In this document: positions 23,779 to 32,400 of the stretch, piece after piece | Layout of the letters: every line of letters starts with the position of its first letter | Numbering within the stretch: the first letter of the stretch is position 1 | Source: Pseudoalteromonas sp. S16_S37 | GTDB lineage: Bacteria; Pseudomonadota; Gammaproteobacteria; Enterobacterales; Alteromonadaceae | Assembly: GCF_014694405.1 (NCBI RefSeq) | Contig: NZ_JAAUWV010000051.1 | Coordinates: 1-32,751, forward strand | Length of the DNA stretch: 32,751 nucleotides | Reading direction: 5' to 3' | The notes under the pieces: model-generated | Told to the model about the DNA's origin: nothing | The model's database searches: none | Seen by the model: the letters and a program-made list of their open reading frames with translations, nothing else | Position numbers and translations under genes: made by a program

Positions 23779-24360
23779 ATGGCATTTGAACTACCGTCAC
23801 TACCTTATGCAATCGATGCACTTGAGCCACATATTTCTAGAGAAACATTAGAGTTCCACCACGGCAAGCACCACAACACATATGTTGTTAAACTAAATGG
23901 TTTAGTTGAAGGCACTGAGTTTGCTAACAAAACTTTAGAAGAAGTAGTATGTAGTTCAGAAGGTGGTGTATTCAATAACGCTGCTCAAATCTGGAACCAC
24001 ACTTTCTACTGGCACAGCCTTTCACCAAATGGTGGCGGTGAGCCAACTGGCAAAGTTGCTGAGCTTATCAACGCTAAGTGGGGCTCATTTGCTGCATTCC
24101 AAGAAGCGTTCAACGACAAAGCGGTAAACAACTTTGGTTCTAGCTGGACTTGGTTAGTACAACTTGCTGATGGTTCTTTAGATATCGTAAATACATCAAA
24201 TGCGGCTACACCGCTTACAGATGCAGGCGTTACTCCAATTCTTACGGTTGACCTTTGGGAACACGCATACTATATCGACTATCGCAACGTTCGTCCTGAT
24301 TACCTAAAAGGTTTCTGGGCATTAGTTAACTGGGAATTTGCAAACAGCAACCTTGTTTAA
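23779..24360 (+). CDS. sodB: Iron superoxide dismutase
   Basis: Converts superoxide to oxygen and hydrogen peroxide; cytoplasmic. The 193-residue protein begins MAFELPSLPYAI, with GGAG 6 bases before the ATG at 23779; the longer frame's 16 extra residues are not conserved. Metal ligands are H27 (EFHHGKHH), H74 (WNHTFYW), D158 and H162 (DLWEHAYYIDY). AAQIWNHTFYW with Q70 and a short C-terminus favour iron over manganese. Single-gene unit with strong terminator. Confidence 0.96.
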   Translation: MAFELPSLPYAIDALEPHISRETLEFHHGKHHNTYVVKLNGLVEGTEFANKTLEEVVCSSEGGVFNNAAQIWNHTFYWHSLSPNGGGEPTGKVAELINAKWGSFAAFQEAFNDKAVNNFGSSWTWLVQLADGSLDIVNTSNAATPLTDAGVTPILTVDLWEHAYYIDYRNVRPDYLKGFWALVNWEFANSNLV

Positions 24361-24394
24361 CAAATCGTCCCAATTCTGGCAATAAAATTATTGC

Positions 24395-24423
24395 AAAAAA
24401 AGGCACTTTGAGTGCCTTTTTTA
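24395..24423 (+). terminator. Intrinsic terminator of sodB
   Basis: AGGCACT (24401-24407) and AGTGCCT (24411-24417) with a 3-base loop, flanked by A and T runs, about 35 bases after the sodB stop. Confidence 0.9.
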
Positions 24424-24564
24424 TTTCCGCTCTTTTTTTATCCAAATGCATTAAATGTTTGGAATTTTTAGGCAAATTTTAGATATCAGGACTAAGCTTA
24501 AAGTAACCTTTTTCCTTTGTAGACAAATCAGCTTTTTTGAGTAAGCAGGTTACTGGAGGTCGTT

Positions 24565-26487
24565 ATGACGATATTTGAACACTATCAAGCCAGATATGAA
24601 GCAGCACAAGAAGAAGAGTACAGTATCGCCGAATTTCTTGAGATCTGTAAAGAAGATAAATCGGCCTACGCAAGTGCTCCTGAACGCCTATTAATGGCCA
24701 TAGGCAAGCCGGAAATGATAGATACGGCAAGTGATGCGCGTTTAAGTCGACTTTTTTCCAACCGCGTTATTGCCCGATATCCAGCCTTTAACGAGTTTTA
24801 TGGTATGGAAGATGCGATAGAGCAAATCGTTTCTTATCTAAAGCATGCCGCGCAAGGGCTAGAAGAATGCAAACAGGTACTGTATTTACTCGGTCCTGTA
24901 GGTGGCGGTAAGTCCTCAATTGCCGAAAAACTAAAATACTTGATGCAGCAAGTTCCTATTTACTCCATCAAAGGCTCTCCCGTTAACGACCACCCTCTTT
25001 CTCTTTTTAATCCCATCGAAGATGCTGAATTACTTGAGAAAGAATATGGTATCAAGCCACGCTATTTGAAAACAGTTATGTCTCCTTGGGCAACCAAACG
25101 ACTCCATGAATTTAATGGTGATATTAGCAAATTTAAAGTAGTAAAACGCTACCCTTCAATTTTGGATCAAGTTGCTATCGCTAAAACTGAACCCGGGGAT
25201 GAAAATAACCAAGATATCTCAGCGTTAGTGGGTAAAGTGGATATTAGGAAGCTTGAGCATTTTGCACAAAACGACCCCGATGCCTACTCATATTCAGGCG
25301 CACTATGTTTAGCTAACCAAGGCTTGATGGAGTTTGTTGAGATGTTTAAAGCGCCTATCAAGGTGCTACACCCATTGCTTACAGCCACTCAAGAGGGTAA
25401 CTACAATGGCACGGAAGGTATATCAGCTCTGCCCTTCAGTGGCATGATTTTGGCGCACTCAAATGAATCTGAATGGCAAACCTTTAAAAACAACAAAAAC
25501 AATGAAGCATTCTTAGACCGTGTTTACATTGTTAAAGTACCTTATTGTTTACGGGTTTCTGAAGAAGTTAAAATTTACAATAAACTTATTGAAAACAGTG
25601 AACTAGCAGTTGCTCCTTGTGCCCCTGGCACACTTGAGACGCTCGCTAAATTTGTTGCCTTATCACGCCTCAAAGAGCCTGAAAACTCAAGTATTTATTC
25701 AAAAATGCGCGTGTACGATGGCGAGAGCTTAAAAGATACAGATCCAAAAGCGAAATCATATCAAGAGTATCGAGACTATGCGGGTGTCGATGAAGGTATG
25801 ACTGGGCTATCAACCCGCTTTGCATTTAAAATCTTGTCCCGAGTATTTAACTTCGATCATGCTGAAGTAGCAGCCAACCCAGTTCATTTGTTCTATGTGC
25901 TCGAACAACAAATTGAACGCGAACAATTTAGCGCCGAAGTACAAGAACGCTATCTCAGTCATTTAAAAGGTTACTTAATTCCTCAATATGTCGAGTTTAT
26001 AGGTAAAGAATTGCAAACCGCTTACCTAGAATCGTATTCGGAATATGGCCAAAACATTTTCGACCGCTATGTTACGTATGCCGACTTCTGGATCCAAGAT
26101 CAAGAGTACAGAGACCCAGACACAGGTCAGCTATTTGATAGAGCAGCTCTCAACGCAGAGCTTGAAAAAATCGAAAAACCAGCCGGTATTTCAAACCCTA
26201 AAGATTTTAGAAATGAAATCGTGAACTTTGTACTAAGAGCAAGAGCGCATCACAACGGTCAAAATCCAGTTTGGACCAGCTACGAGAAGTTGCGCACTGT
26301 CATTGAGAAGAAAATGTTCTCTAATACAGAAGAGTTGCTCCCTGTTATTTCTTTCAATGCTAAAACCTCTGCTGAGGACCAGAAAAAACACGAAGACTTT
26401 GTTAACCGCATGGTTGAGAAAGGCTATACGCAGAAGCAAGTTAGATTACTCTCTGAATGGTATCTAAGAGTTCGGAAGTCACAGTAA
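24565..26487 (+). CDS. prkA: PrkA-family AAA+ protein (YeaG)
   Basis: A 640-residue protein of the PrkA/YeaG family, first described as a serine kinase and carrying an AAA+ ATPase module. Walker A GPVGGGKSS is at 110-118 in LYLLGPVGGGKSSIAEKLK; the SALVGKVDIRKLEHF, ANQGLMEFVEMFK and FSGMILAHSNESEW blocks follow, and the C-terminal PrkA domain covers roughly the last 250 residues. First gene of prkA-yeaH-spoVR (27 bases to yeaH), with GGAGG before its ATG. In E. coli yeaGH responds to nitrogen starvation and RpoS; no sigma-54 or other promoter was confidently identified here. Confidence 0.93.
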   Translation: MTIFEHYQARYEAAQEEEYSIAEFLEICKEDKSAYASAPERLLMAIGKPEMIDTASDARLSRLFSNRVIARYPAFNEFYGMEDAIEQIVSYLKHAAQGLEECKQVLYLLGPVGGGKSSIAEKLKYLMQQVPIYSIKGSPVNDHPLSLFNPIEDAELLEKEYGIKPRYLKTVMSPWATKRLHEFNGDISKFKVVKRYPSILDQVAIAKTEPGDENNQDISALVGKVDIRKLEHFAQNDPDAYSYSGALCLANQGLMEFVEMFKAPIKVLHPLLTATQEGNYNGTEGISALPFSGMILAHSNESEWQTFKNNKNNEAFLDRVYIVKVPYCLRVSEEVKIYNKLIENSELAVAPCAPGTLETLAKFVALSRLKEPENSSIYSKMRVYDGESLKDTDPKAKSYQEYRDYAGVDEGMTGLSTRFAFKILSRVFNFDHAEVAANPVHLFYVLEQQIEREQFSAEVQERYLSHLKGYLIPQYVEFIGKELQTAYLESYSEYGQNIFDRYVTYADFWIQDQEYRDPDTGQLFDRAALNAELEKIEKPAGISNPKDFRNEIVNFVLRARAHHNGQNPVWTSYEKLRTVIEKKMFSNTEELLPVISFNAKTSAEDQKKHEDFVNRMVEKGYTQKQVRLLSEWYLRVRKSQ

Positions 26488-26514
26488 TACGATTAGAAAC
26501 TGAGAGGGTGATTT

Positions 26515-27798
26515 ATGGCGCATTTTATAGACCGTCGCCTGAACGGTAAAAATAAGAGTACGCTGAACCGACAACGCTTTATTAGGCGCTATAAGAAGCA
26601 GATCAAAGAAGCTGTTTCTGATGCAATAAATAAGCGCAGCGTGACCGATACGAGTAGCGGAGAGAGTATTTCAATCCCTCAGCGAGATATTAGCGAGCCA
26701 ATATTTCATCAAGGCAAAGGGGGGGATCGTGAAATGATCCACCCTGGTAACGACCAATTTAGTACGGGGGATAAAATTCAACGTCCTCCTTCAGGTCAAG
26801 GAGGTGGCTCTGGACCTGGGGATGCTAGTGATCAAGGTGAAGGAGAAGATAACTTTGTTTTCTCGATATCAAAGGACGAGTATTTAGACTTATTGTTTGA
26901 AGATTTAGAACTGCCTAACTTGCAACAGAGCCAGCTAGATAAACTGGTGCAAATGAAAACGCATCGCGCTGGTTTTTGTAACGATGGTATGCCAAGCAAT
27001 CTAGATATAGTTCGCTCTTTAAGAGGCTCTTTGGCTCGTAGAGTCGCTATGTCTGCAAGTAAACGCAGACGACTTGCAGAAGCAGAAGAAGAGCTGGCTG
27101 CTTTACTAAAAGAGCCAGTTCCTCCTCAGCAAAAAATTACCGAGTTAGAGGCTGAGATCGCAGAGCTGAAGCAAAAAATTGCAGCTGTTCCATTTATCGA
27201 TAATTATGACCTACGGTTTAGAAATTACGAGAAACGTCCTCATCCAACCAGCAAAGCTGTGATGTTTTGTTTGATGGATGTGTCAGGTTCAATGGATCAA
27301 GCCACTAAAGATATGGCGAAACGGTTTTACATTTTGCTCTATCAATTTCTAACCAGAACCTACAAAGATATTGAGGTGGTTTATATTAGACACCACACCC
27401 AAGCAAAAGAGGTGGATGAACAAGAGTTTTTCTATTCGCAAGAAACGGGGGGAACCATTGTATCTAGCGCGCTTAAACTGATGGATGAAATCGTTAAGGA
27501 GCGCTACTCTCAGGGGGATTGGAATATCTATGCAGCCCAAGCATCAGACGGTGATAACTGGGCTGATGACTCACCTCACTGCACTGAAATCATGACCAAA
27601 AAGCTACTTAAAGCCGTTAGGTATTATGCCTACATCGAAATCACTACTCGTGCGCACCAAAGTCTGTGGCGTGAATATCAAGCAATCGCTAACACTCACG
27701 ACAATTTTGCCATGCAGCACATCCGCACAGTTGAGGATATTTACCCGATCTTTAGAGAGCTGTTCAAAAAAAATCGTCAACAACAAGGCGCGGCTTAG
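26515..27798 (+). CDS. yeaH: YeaH/YhbH family protein with VWA-like domain
   Basis: A 427-residue DUF444 protein and constant partner of PrkA. The N-terminus is basic, followed by a glycine-rich linker (about 92-112, GQGGGSGPGDASDQGEG) and a coiled coil (about 183-223). The C-terminal von Willebrand A-like domain carries the metal-site motif MDVSGSMD at 254-261, followed by ETGGTIVSSAL and the ASDGDNWADDS loop. It is thought to act with PrkA and SpoVR; the molecular job is not established. Strong ribosome site (GAGAGGG). 18 bases from spoVR. Confidence 0.93.
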   Translation: MAHFIDRRLNGKNKSTLNRQRFIRRYKKQIKEAVSDAINKRSVTDTSSGESISIPQRDISEPIFHQGKGGDREMIHPGNDQFSTGDKIQRPPSGQGGGSGPGDASDQGEGEDNFVFSISKDEYLDLLFEDLELPNLQQSQLDKLVQMKTHRAGFCNDGMPSNLDIVRSLRGSLARRVAMSASKRRRLAEAEEELAALLKEPVPPQQKITELEAEIAELKQKIAAVPFIDNYDLRFRNYEKRPHPTSKAVMFCLMDVSGSMDQATKDMAKRFYILLYQFLTRTYKDIEVVYIRHHTQAKEVDEQEFFYSQETGGTIVSSALKLMDEIVKERYSQGDWNIYAAQASDGDNWADDSPHCTEIMTKKLLKAVRYYAYIEITTRAHQSLWREYQAIANTHDNFAMQHIRTVEDIYPIFRELFKKNRQQQGAA

Positions 27799-27816
27799 CC
27801 ACATTGGAGGGAGCTT

Positions 27817-29322
27817 ATGAGTTATAACCCAATGAATGATGGGCCAGATTGGACCTTTGAACTGCTGAATGAATATCAAGCAGAGATTGCTCGCGTAGCA
27901 GAGCATTACCGACTAGACACCTATCCTAACCAAATAGAGGTGATCACCGCAGAGCAAATGATGGATGCATACTCAAGTGTGGGTATGCCTATCGGGTATA
28001 GCCACTGGTCATTTGGTAAAAAGTTTATCTCTACAGAGCAAAATTATAAACGTGGTCAAATGGGATTAGCTTATGAGATTGTTATCAACTCAAATCCCTG
28101 TATTGCCTATTTAATGGAAGAAAATACCTTACCTATGCAAGCACTGGTTATGGCCCATGCTTGCTACGGTCACAACTCCTTTTTTAAAGGCAACTATTTA
28201 TTTAAAACTTGGACAGATGCATCTTCAATAATTGACTATCTGGTATTTGCCAAAAACTATATTGCTCAATGTGAAGAAAAGCACGGTATTGATGAGGTTG
28301 AAAATCTTTTGGACTCTTGTCATGCTTTGATGAACTATGGCGTTGACCGCTATAAACGTCCACAACAAATTTCGATGTATGAAGAGCAAAAGAGGCAAAA
28401 AGAAAGAGAAGACTATCTGCAATCGCAGGTAAACGAATTATGGCGAACAATTCCTAGTAATCAGCAAGAAGCACGAATGAAAAAAGTTCGCTTCCCAAGC
28501 GAACCGCAGGAAAACATTCTGTACTTCATTGAAAAAAATGCGCCTTTATTGGAGTCTTGGCAGCGTGAGGTTATTCGTATTGTTAGAAAGATCTCACAGT
28601 ATTTCTATCCTCAAAGACAAACGCAAGTGATGAATGAGGGATGGGCAACATTTTGGCACTATACAATTTTGAACCACCTTTACGATGAAGGTAAGCTATC
28701 AGATGCCTTCATGTTAGAGTTCTTGCAAAGCCATACCAATGTTGTTTATCAGCCTCCCTACAACAGTAAATTTTACTCAGGTATTAACCCCTATGCGCTT
28801 GGCTTCAATATGATGGTAGATATCAGGCGGATCTGCGAGAATCCCACTGAAGAAGATAAGGCATGGTTTCCCGAATTTGCAGGCAGTGATTGGCTCGATA
28901 CGTTACATTTTGCGATGGAGAACTTTAAAGATGAAAGCTTTATAAGCCAGTTTTTATCTCCAAAACTTATTCGTGACTTCAAATTATTTACAATTGTTGA
29001 TAACCATAAGAACCCTCATTTGGAAGTAGGCGCAATCCACAATGATGAAGGATACCAAAAGGTAAGATCGTCACTATCGGCTCAATATAATTTGAGCAAC
29101 AATGAACCTAATATCCAAATCTATGATGTTGATGTGAGAGGCGACCGCTCATTGACTTTAAAGTATGTTCCGCATAACAACATTCCGTTAGCCAACTCCA
29201 AAAATGAAGTTTTAAAGCATTTGTACAGGCTTTGGGGGTTTGATGTTAGGTTAGAACAAGTGGATGAGAATGGTGAAAACCAAATTATCGCTAAATGTCC
29301 TGTTGAAGATAGTGAGGATTAA
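27817..29322 (+). CDS. SpoVR family protein (YcgB-like)
   Basis: A 501-residue SpoVR-family protein. The name comes from Bacillus sporulation, but this organism is not a spore former, and the protein belongs to a stationary-phase or starvation response. Conserved blocks are PIGYSHWSFGKKF (58-70), MAHACYGHNSFFKGN (112-126) and NEGWATFWHY (273-282); the H- and E-rich blocks suggest a metal site, which is an inference. In E. coli ycgB is apart from yeaGH; here it is third in the operon behind GGAGGGAG. No enzyme activity is assigned. Confidence 0.92.
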   Translation: MSYNPMNDGPDWTFELLNEYQAEIARVAEHYRLDTYPNQIEVITAEQMMDAYSSVGMPIGYSHWSFGKKFISTEQNYKRGQMGLAYEIVINSNPCIAYLMEENTLPMQALVMAHACYGHNSFFKGNYLFKTWTDASSIIDYLVFAKNYIAQCEEKHGIDEVENLLDSCHALMNYGVDRYKRPQQISMYEEQKRQKEREDYLQSQVNELWRTIPSNQQEARMKKVRFPSEPQENILYFIEKNAPLLESWQREVIRIVRKISQYFYPQRQTQVMNEGWATFWHYTILNHLYDEGKLSDAFMLEFLQSHTNVVYQPPYNSKFYSGINPYALGFNMMVDIRRICENPTEEDKAWFPEFAGSDWLDTLHFAMENFKDESFISQFLSPKLIRDFKLFTIVDNHKNPHLEVGAIHNDEGYQKVRSSLSAQYNLSNNEPNIQIYDVDVRGDRSLTLKYVPHNNIPLANSKNEVLKHLYRLWGFDVRLEQVDENGENQIIAKCPVEDSED

Positions 29323-29331
29323 GATTAAAAA

Positions 29332-29371
29332 CAAACTAAGTAATACAAAATCAGCTGTGTTGCTTAGTTTG
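29332..29371 (-). terminator. Hairpin between convergent spoVR and GGDEF gene
   Basis: CAAACTAAG (29332-29340) and CTTAGTTTG (29363-29371) are perfect arms. On the plus-strand RNA the stem extends to 16 pairs through U-G wobbles; on the minus strand the inner part is weaker, but TTTGTTTTT follows. Probable terminator for the minus-strand diguanylate cyclase and 3' end of the spoVR transcript. Confidence 0.65.
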
Positions 29372-29372
29372 C

Positions 29373-30362
29373 TTATCCGTTCTTAGCTGAGTCTTTTTTC
29401 AGTTCAGGGGTATACTGGGTCACCTGATTTCGGCCAGTTGCTTTTGAGTGATACAGCGCCATATCTGCCGCTTCAATCCACTGCTCATGTTTGCTAAATT
29501 TGTCACTGTATGTGGCAAAACCAACGCTCACCGTAATTTTAATTTGTTGTTCATCATAAAAAATAGAGGACTTTTCTATTAAACTGCGCAGTCTCTCAGC
29601 AAAGACTTTTGCGCCTTCAGCATCTGTATCGACTAATGTTACCGCAAACTCCTCACCACCATATCGCCCTGCGGTATCAGTTTCACGCAAGGTTTTTTTA
29701 AGTAAGTCAGAAATATGCCTAATAGCTTCATCCCCACCACTGTGACCATATTCATCATTTACGTTTTTAAAATGGTCAATATCAAACATCAACAAAGAGC
29801 TACAGCCATTGTTTCGTTTAAGGCGCAAGAATTCATTACGTAGTCCAGCTTCCCAATAGCCCCGGTTAGCTAGTTGAGTCAAACTATCGGTGCGGCTAAT
29901 TCTCTCCAGTTCATGGTTAGCTTTTTCCAACTCTACTTTATTCATTGCTTCATCGGTCACGTCATAAATGATGATACAAATATTACCAACATCGCCTGTT
30001 ACCGTAGACAAAGGGATTATGGTAGAGTTTTGATACATATAATCAGCTTTACCTGTAATAGGTCGGTAGTTTTTAAAGCGAAAAATATAGGGTTGTTGCT
30101 CCCAAATAGTAAACGAGCGATTTTTTAGTACAAATACTGACTCCGCTTTAGAGCGAAACCACTGTTCATCAATGCTTGGGAAGATATCAAATATATCTTT
30201 GTCTTTAACCGCACTTGGCAGTAATCCAGAGTGGTTTTCCATAAAACCATTCCAAACACACACGCGATACTGTCTATCTAACACCACCAAGCCCACATCA
30301 ACGGTGTTGAACATATCCATCAACCAGTGTATTTCATTCATTTCAAAATCAGCAGCAGGCAT
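29373..30362 (-). CDS. PAS-GGDEF diguanylate cyclase
   Basis: Predicted to make cyclic di-GMP. Residues about 14-140 form a PAS sensor domain (VDVGLVVLDRQYRVCVWNGF), then a short coiled linker (KVELEKANHELERISRTD) and the GGDEF domain with SLTQLANR, DIDHFKNVND and the active GGEEF at 235-239. An intact inhibitory site RETD (226-229) precedes it by five residues, so product feedback is expected. No membrane segment: the protein is cytoplasmic. The ATG lies 4 bases after the stop of the receiver-CheC gene, so the two are coupled. The PAS ligand is unknown. Confidence 0.92.
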   Translation of the reverse strand: MPAADFEMNEIHWLMDMFNTVDVGLVVLDRQYRVCVWNGFMENHSGLLPSAVKDKDIFDIFPSIDEQWFRSKAESVFVLKNRSFTIWEQQPYIFRFKNYRPITGKADYMYQNSTIIPLSTVTGDVGNICIIIYDVTDEAMNKVELEKANHELERISRTDSLTQLANRGYWEAGLRNEFLRLKRNNGCSSLLMFDIDHFKNVNDEYGHSGGDEAIRHISDLLKKTLRETDTAGRYGGEEFAVTLVDTDAEGAKVFAERLRSLIEKSSIFYDEQQIKITVSVGFATYSDKFSKHEQWIEAADMALYHSKATGRNQVTQYTPELKKDSAKNG

Positions 30363-30366
30363 AGTG

Positions 30367-31371
30367 TTAATCTTCTAAAAGGTAAGCAACTTTGTATTTT
30401 AAAGTTTTCAATGAATCTTCGGTAAATAAAAGCATTAAATCACAATTAATATTGTGGTTTTCAATCCCATAACTTATTTCGATGGCCAACGTGCGCTGCC
30501 ATCTGCCTTTATTGGCTTTTACTAAGTCGGAAACATCACAGTGCTGACCTAACACGACTGGGTGTCCTTGACTGAAAGACATATCTAACTGTTTAGACAG
30601 GCCTGTTAAAATTGCCCCAATTAATATGTTACTAATGTCCATCAGTAACTCGAGTTCAATTTTATCATTGAGTTCACCGTGATAATTCATCAACGAAGCA
30701 ACTTCTTTAAAGCTTGAATCATTTAGCAGTAACAGTGCCTCGCCCGACACTCCCCCACCAATAAAACCTTGGCACACGCCAGAGGTACTAGCGCTTGCAT
30801 CAATCGCTTGCAAGGCCATATGCAACTCACTCACTTCCAATACGTTAACATTTGGAATTGGTAGCTCAACAAAAACATTGAGCAATCTTGCCAAAAGGTC
30901 TCCCGCTTGGCCCATTGCAACGTTAGTTAACTCTTGGTAGATATCACGGAGTTCAGGCTCTAACTGCTCACCTAATTTATGTACAAGGCTTTCTCTAATT
31001 GCTCTATCGCGAATACCATGATGCTCAATGATTTCAACTAATTTATTCGCGTCACAAGGCTTACGAATAAAGTCTATTGCACCTAACTCAATAACACGTT
31101 GATGGGCATTAGGCTGAATGTCACCAGAGACAACCACAGTGAGCACATTTAAGCCTTGATCACGGATTGCTTCTAGTACGCCATAACCGTCCATTTGTGG
31201 CATGTTAAGGTCAAGAAAAAGGATTTCAGGCGAGAACTTTTTGATTTTTTCCAAGCAGTCAATGCCATGCTCAGCAAATTCAACTTTTATATCCCAGTCA
31301 TTGGGCAACGAGCGCGCTAGTTGTCGGCGCGCTAGTTTCGAGTCATCACATATTAAAACCAATGTTGACAT
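30367..31371 (-). CDS. Response regulator with CheC-type phosphatase domain
   Basis: A 334-residue cytoplasmic protein. The N-terminal receiver domain has D9 and D10, phosphoacceptor D54 (FLDLNMPQMDG), S82 and K104. The C-terminal part is CheC/CheX-like: D143-x3-E147-x2-N150-x22-P173 fits the CheC phosphatase motif exactly. A second, altered copy occurs in ELLMDISNILIG, with D in place of E. It may dephosphorylate itself or a partner receiver, or use the domain as an output. The start at 31371 (MSTLVLICDD) has a GAGAG site; the longer frame adds 9 residues. Operon with the diguanylate cyclase; no kinase gene nearby. Confidence 0.9.
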   Translation of the reverse strand: MSTLVLICDDSKLARRQLARSLPNDWDIKVEFAEHGIDCLEKIKKFSPEILFLDLNMPQMDGYGVLEAIRDQGLNVLTVVVSGDIQPNAHQRVIELGAIDFIRKPCDANKLVEIIEHHGIRDRAIRESLVHKLGEQLEPELRDIYQELTNVAMGQAGDLLARLLNVFVELPIPNVNVLEVSELHMALQAIDASASTSGVCQGFIGGGVSGEALLLLNDSSFKEVASLMNYHGELNDKIELELLMDISNILIGAILTGLSKQLDMSFSQGHPVVLGQHCDVSDLVKANKGRWQRTLAIEISYGIENHNINCDLMLLFTEDSLKTLKYKVAYLLED

Positions 31372-31544
31372 AAAAGCTCTCTTACATTGACTAACCACTA
31401 CACCGAAAAGTGTTATAAAATGGTTGCATTTGTTATTATTAATATACGATAATGAAATATCGCTTATTTTTACGGCTCATGTTAATCAAATAACTATTGA
31501 TTTACAACGTTATTCCTACCGTAAACTTGGTTCACAGCTAACAG

Positions 31545-31550
31545 TATAAT
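31545..31550 (+). promoter_or_regulatory. Candidate -10 element of tpx
   Basis: A consensus TATAAT lies 42 bases before the tpx ATG. The -35 region 17 bases upstream (TAAACT) is poor, so an activator or an alternative arrangement may be involved. No convincing OxyR site was seen. Confidence 0.4.
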
Positions 31551-31591
31551 ACACTCTGATAGATTACGATAACTGACTAAGGTCTTAGCTT

Positions 31592-32173
31592 ATGAACAAA
31601 GTAATAATTTTTGCCGCTGCACTCATCTCCAACTCAGTATTCGCCATGGACTTGCCTGAAAATCAAATTGATATAGGCAAAGTAAGTGCCAACGGAAAAC
31701 CTGTCACATTGTTAGGTAATGGCATTAAGCTTGGACAAGAAGCGCCAAACTTTAAAGTAGTTGATGGTTCATTTGTACCTGTTACCCTCGACAGTTTTAA
31801 CGGTAAAGCAGTTTTGATAAGTGTTGTGCCAAGCTTAGATACTGGTATATGTAGCTTACAAACCAAACACTTTAATGAAAAAGTCGCTGATGAGTTTAAA
31901 GAAGTCGTGATGCTAACCATTAGCGCTGATTTACCATTTGCACAAAAGCGCTTTTGCCAAGCAGAAAACATCGACAAGATACAAACCCTTTCTGATTCCG
32001 TATGGCATGATTTTGGTAAAAATTATGGTTTATATATCAAAGATATGGGCTTACTTAGCCGAGCTGTTTTGATATTAGATAAAGAGCATAAAGTGGTTTA
32101 CAAGCAATTAGTTGAAAACCTAGCAACTGAGCCTAATTACGACAGCGTAATTGAAAAACTGAAATCGCTTTAG
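31592..32173 (+). CDS. tpx: Thiol peroxidase Tpx, exported form
   Basis: A 193-residue peroxiredoxin of the Tpx type that reduces hydroperoxides. The peroxidatic cysteine is C87 in PSLDTGICSLQT and the resolving cysteine C122 in SADLPFAQKRFCQ. An N-terminal signal peptide is visible: MNK, a hydrophobic core and SNSVFA before MDLPE, so the mature protein is probably periplasmic, unlike the usual leaderless Tpx of about 165 residues. A periplasmic Tpx needs an extracytoplasmic thiol donor, and none is encoded here. AAGG lies 9-10 bases before the ATG. Single gene. Confidence 0.88.
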   Translation: MNKVIIFAAALISNSVFAMDLPENQIDIGKVSANGKPVTLLGNGIKLGQEAPNFKVVDGSFVPVTLDSFNGKAVLISVVPSLDTGICSLQTKHFNEKVADEFKEVVMLTISADLPFAQKRFCQAENIDKIQTLSDSVWHDFGKNYGLYIKDMGLLSRAVLILDKEHKVVYKQLVENLATEPNYDSVIEKLKSL

Positions 32174-32180
32174 TTATTGA

Positions 32181-32197
32181 ATATACTAAAAGTATAT
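32181..32197. repeat. Short AT-rich palindrome after tpx
   Basis: ATATACT and AGTATAT with a 3-base spacer, just past the tpx stop codon. Too weak in G+C to be a standard terminator. Confidence 0.4.
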
Positions 32198-32223
32198 ATC
32201 CACTTTTCGGTTGAAGTATTATA

Positions 32224-32299
32224 GGATTCTGAAACAAATTCAGAATGATGCGTTGCAGTCAAAATGAAGAACTGTGCAGAATGACGGTCTTCATTTTGA
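32224..32299. repeat. Dispersed-repeat-like palindrome tract
   Basis: Two nested hairpin units. ATTCTGAA (32226-32233) pairs with TTCAGAAT (32239-32246), and TCAAAATGAAGA (32259-32270) pairs with TCTTCATTTTGA (32288-32299, 12 bp perfect). The motif CAGAATGA occurs twice (32241 and 32277). The phrase resembles palindromic repeats (of the kind ATCCTGAAACAAGTTCAGGATGACG-like, trimmed here) that are dispersed in intergenic regions of several proteobacteria. That resemblance is from memory. Confidence 0.5.
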
Positions 32300-32361
32300 A
32301 TCACGAGCAGAGGCCAACATGATAAGCGCGCTCAGCGACCCTGTAACTAAATCTGTGTAAC

Positions 32362-32400
32362 TGCCTATTATTAATCCCTATAAAGGGTTTAGGATAGGCA
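32362..32400 (+). promoter_or_regulatory. Hairpin covering the transposase ribosome site
   Basis: TGCCTAT (32362-32368) pairs with ATAGGCA (32394-32400), which ends directly before the ATG. An inner stem, CCCT with AGGG, lies between them. Paired, it would hide the GGATAGG ribosome site, as in other insertion sequences that limit translation from outside transcripts. Confidence 0.5.

Noticed and set aside
24424..24564. A sigma-54 promoter for prkA-yeaH-spoVR, as might be expected from nitrogen control in E. coli
   Set aside because: No GG-N10-GC element with the TGGCAC / TTGC consensus was found on the plus strand.
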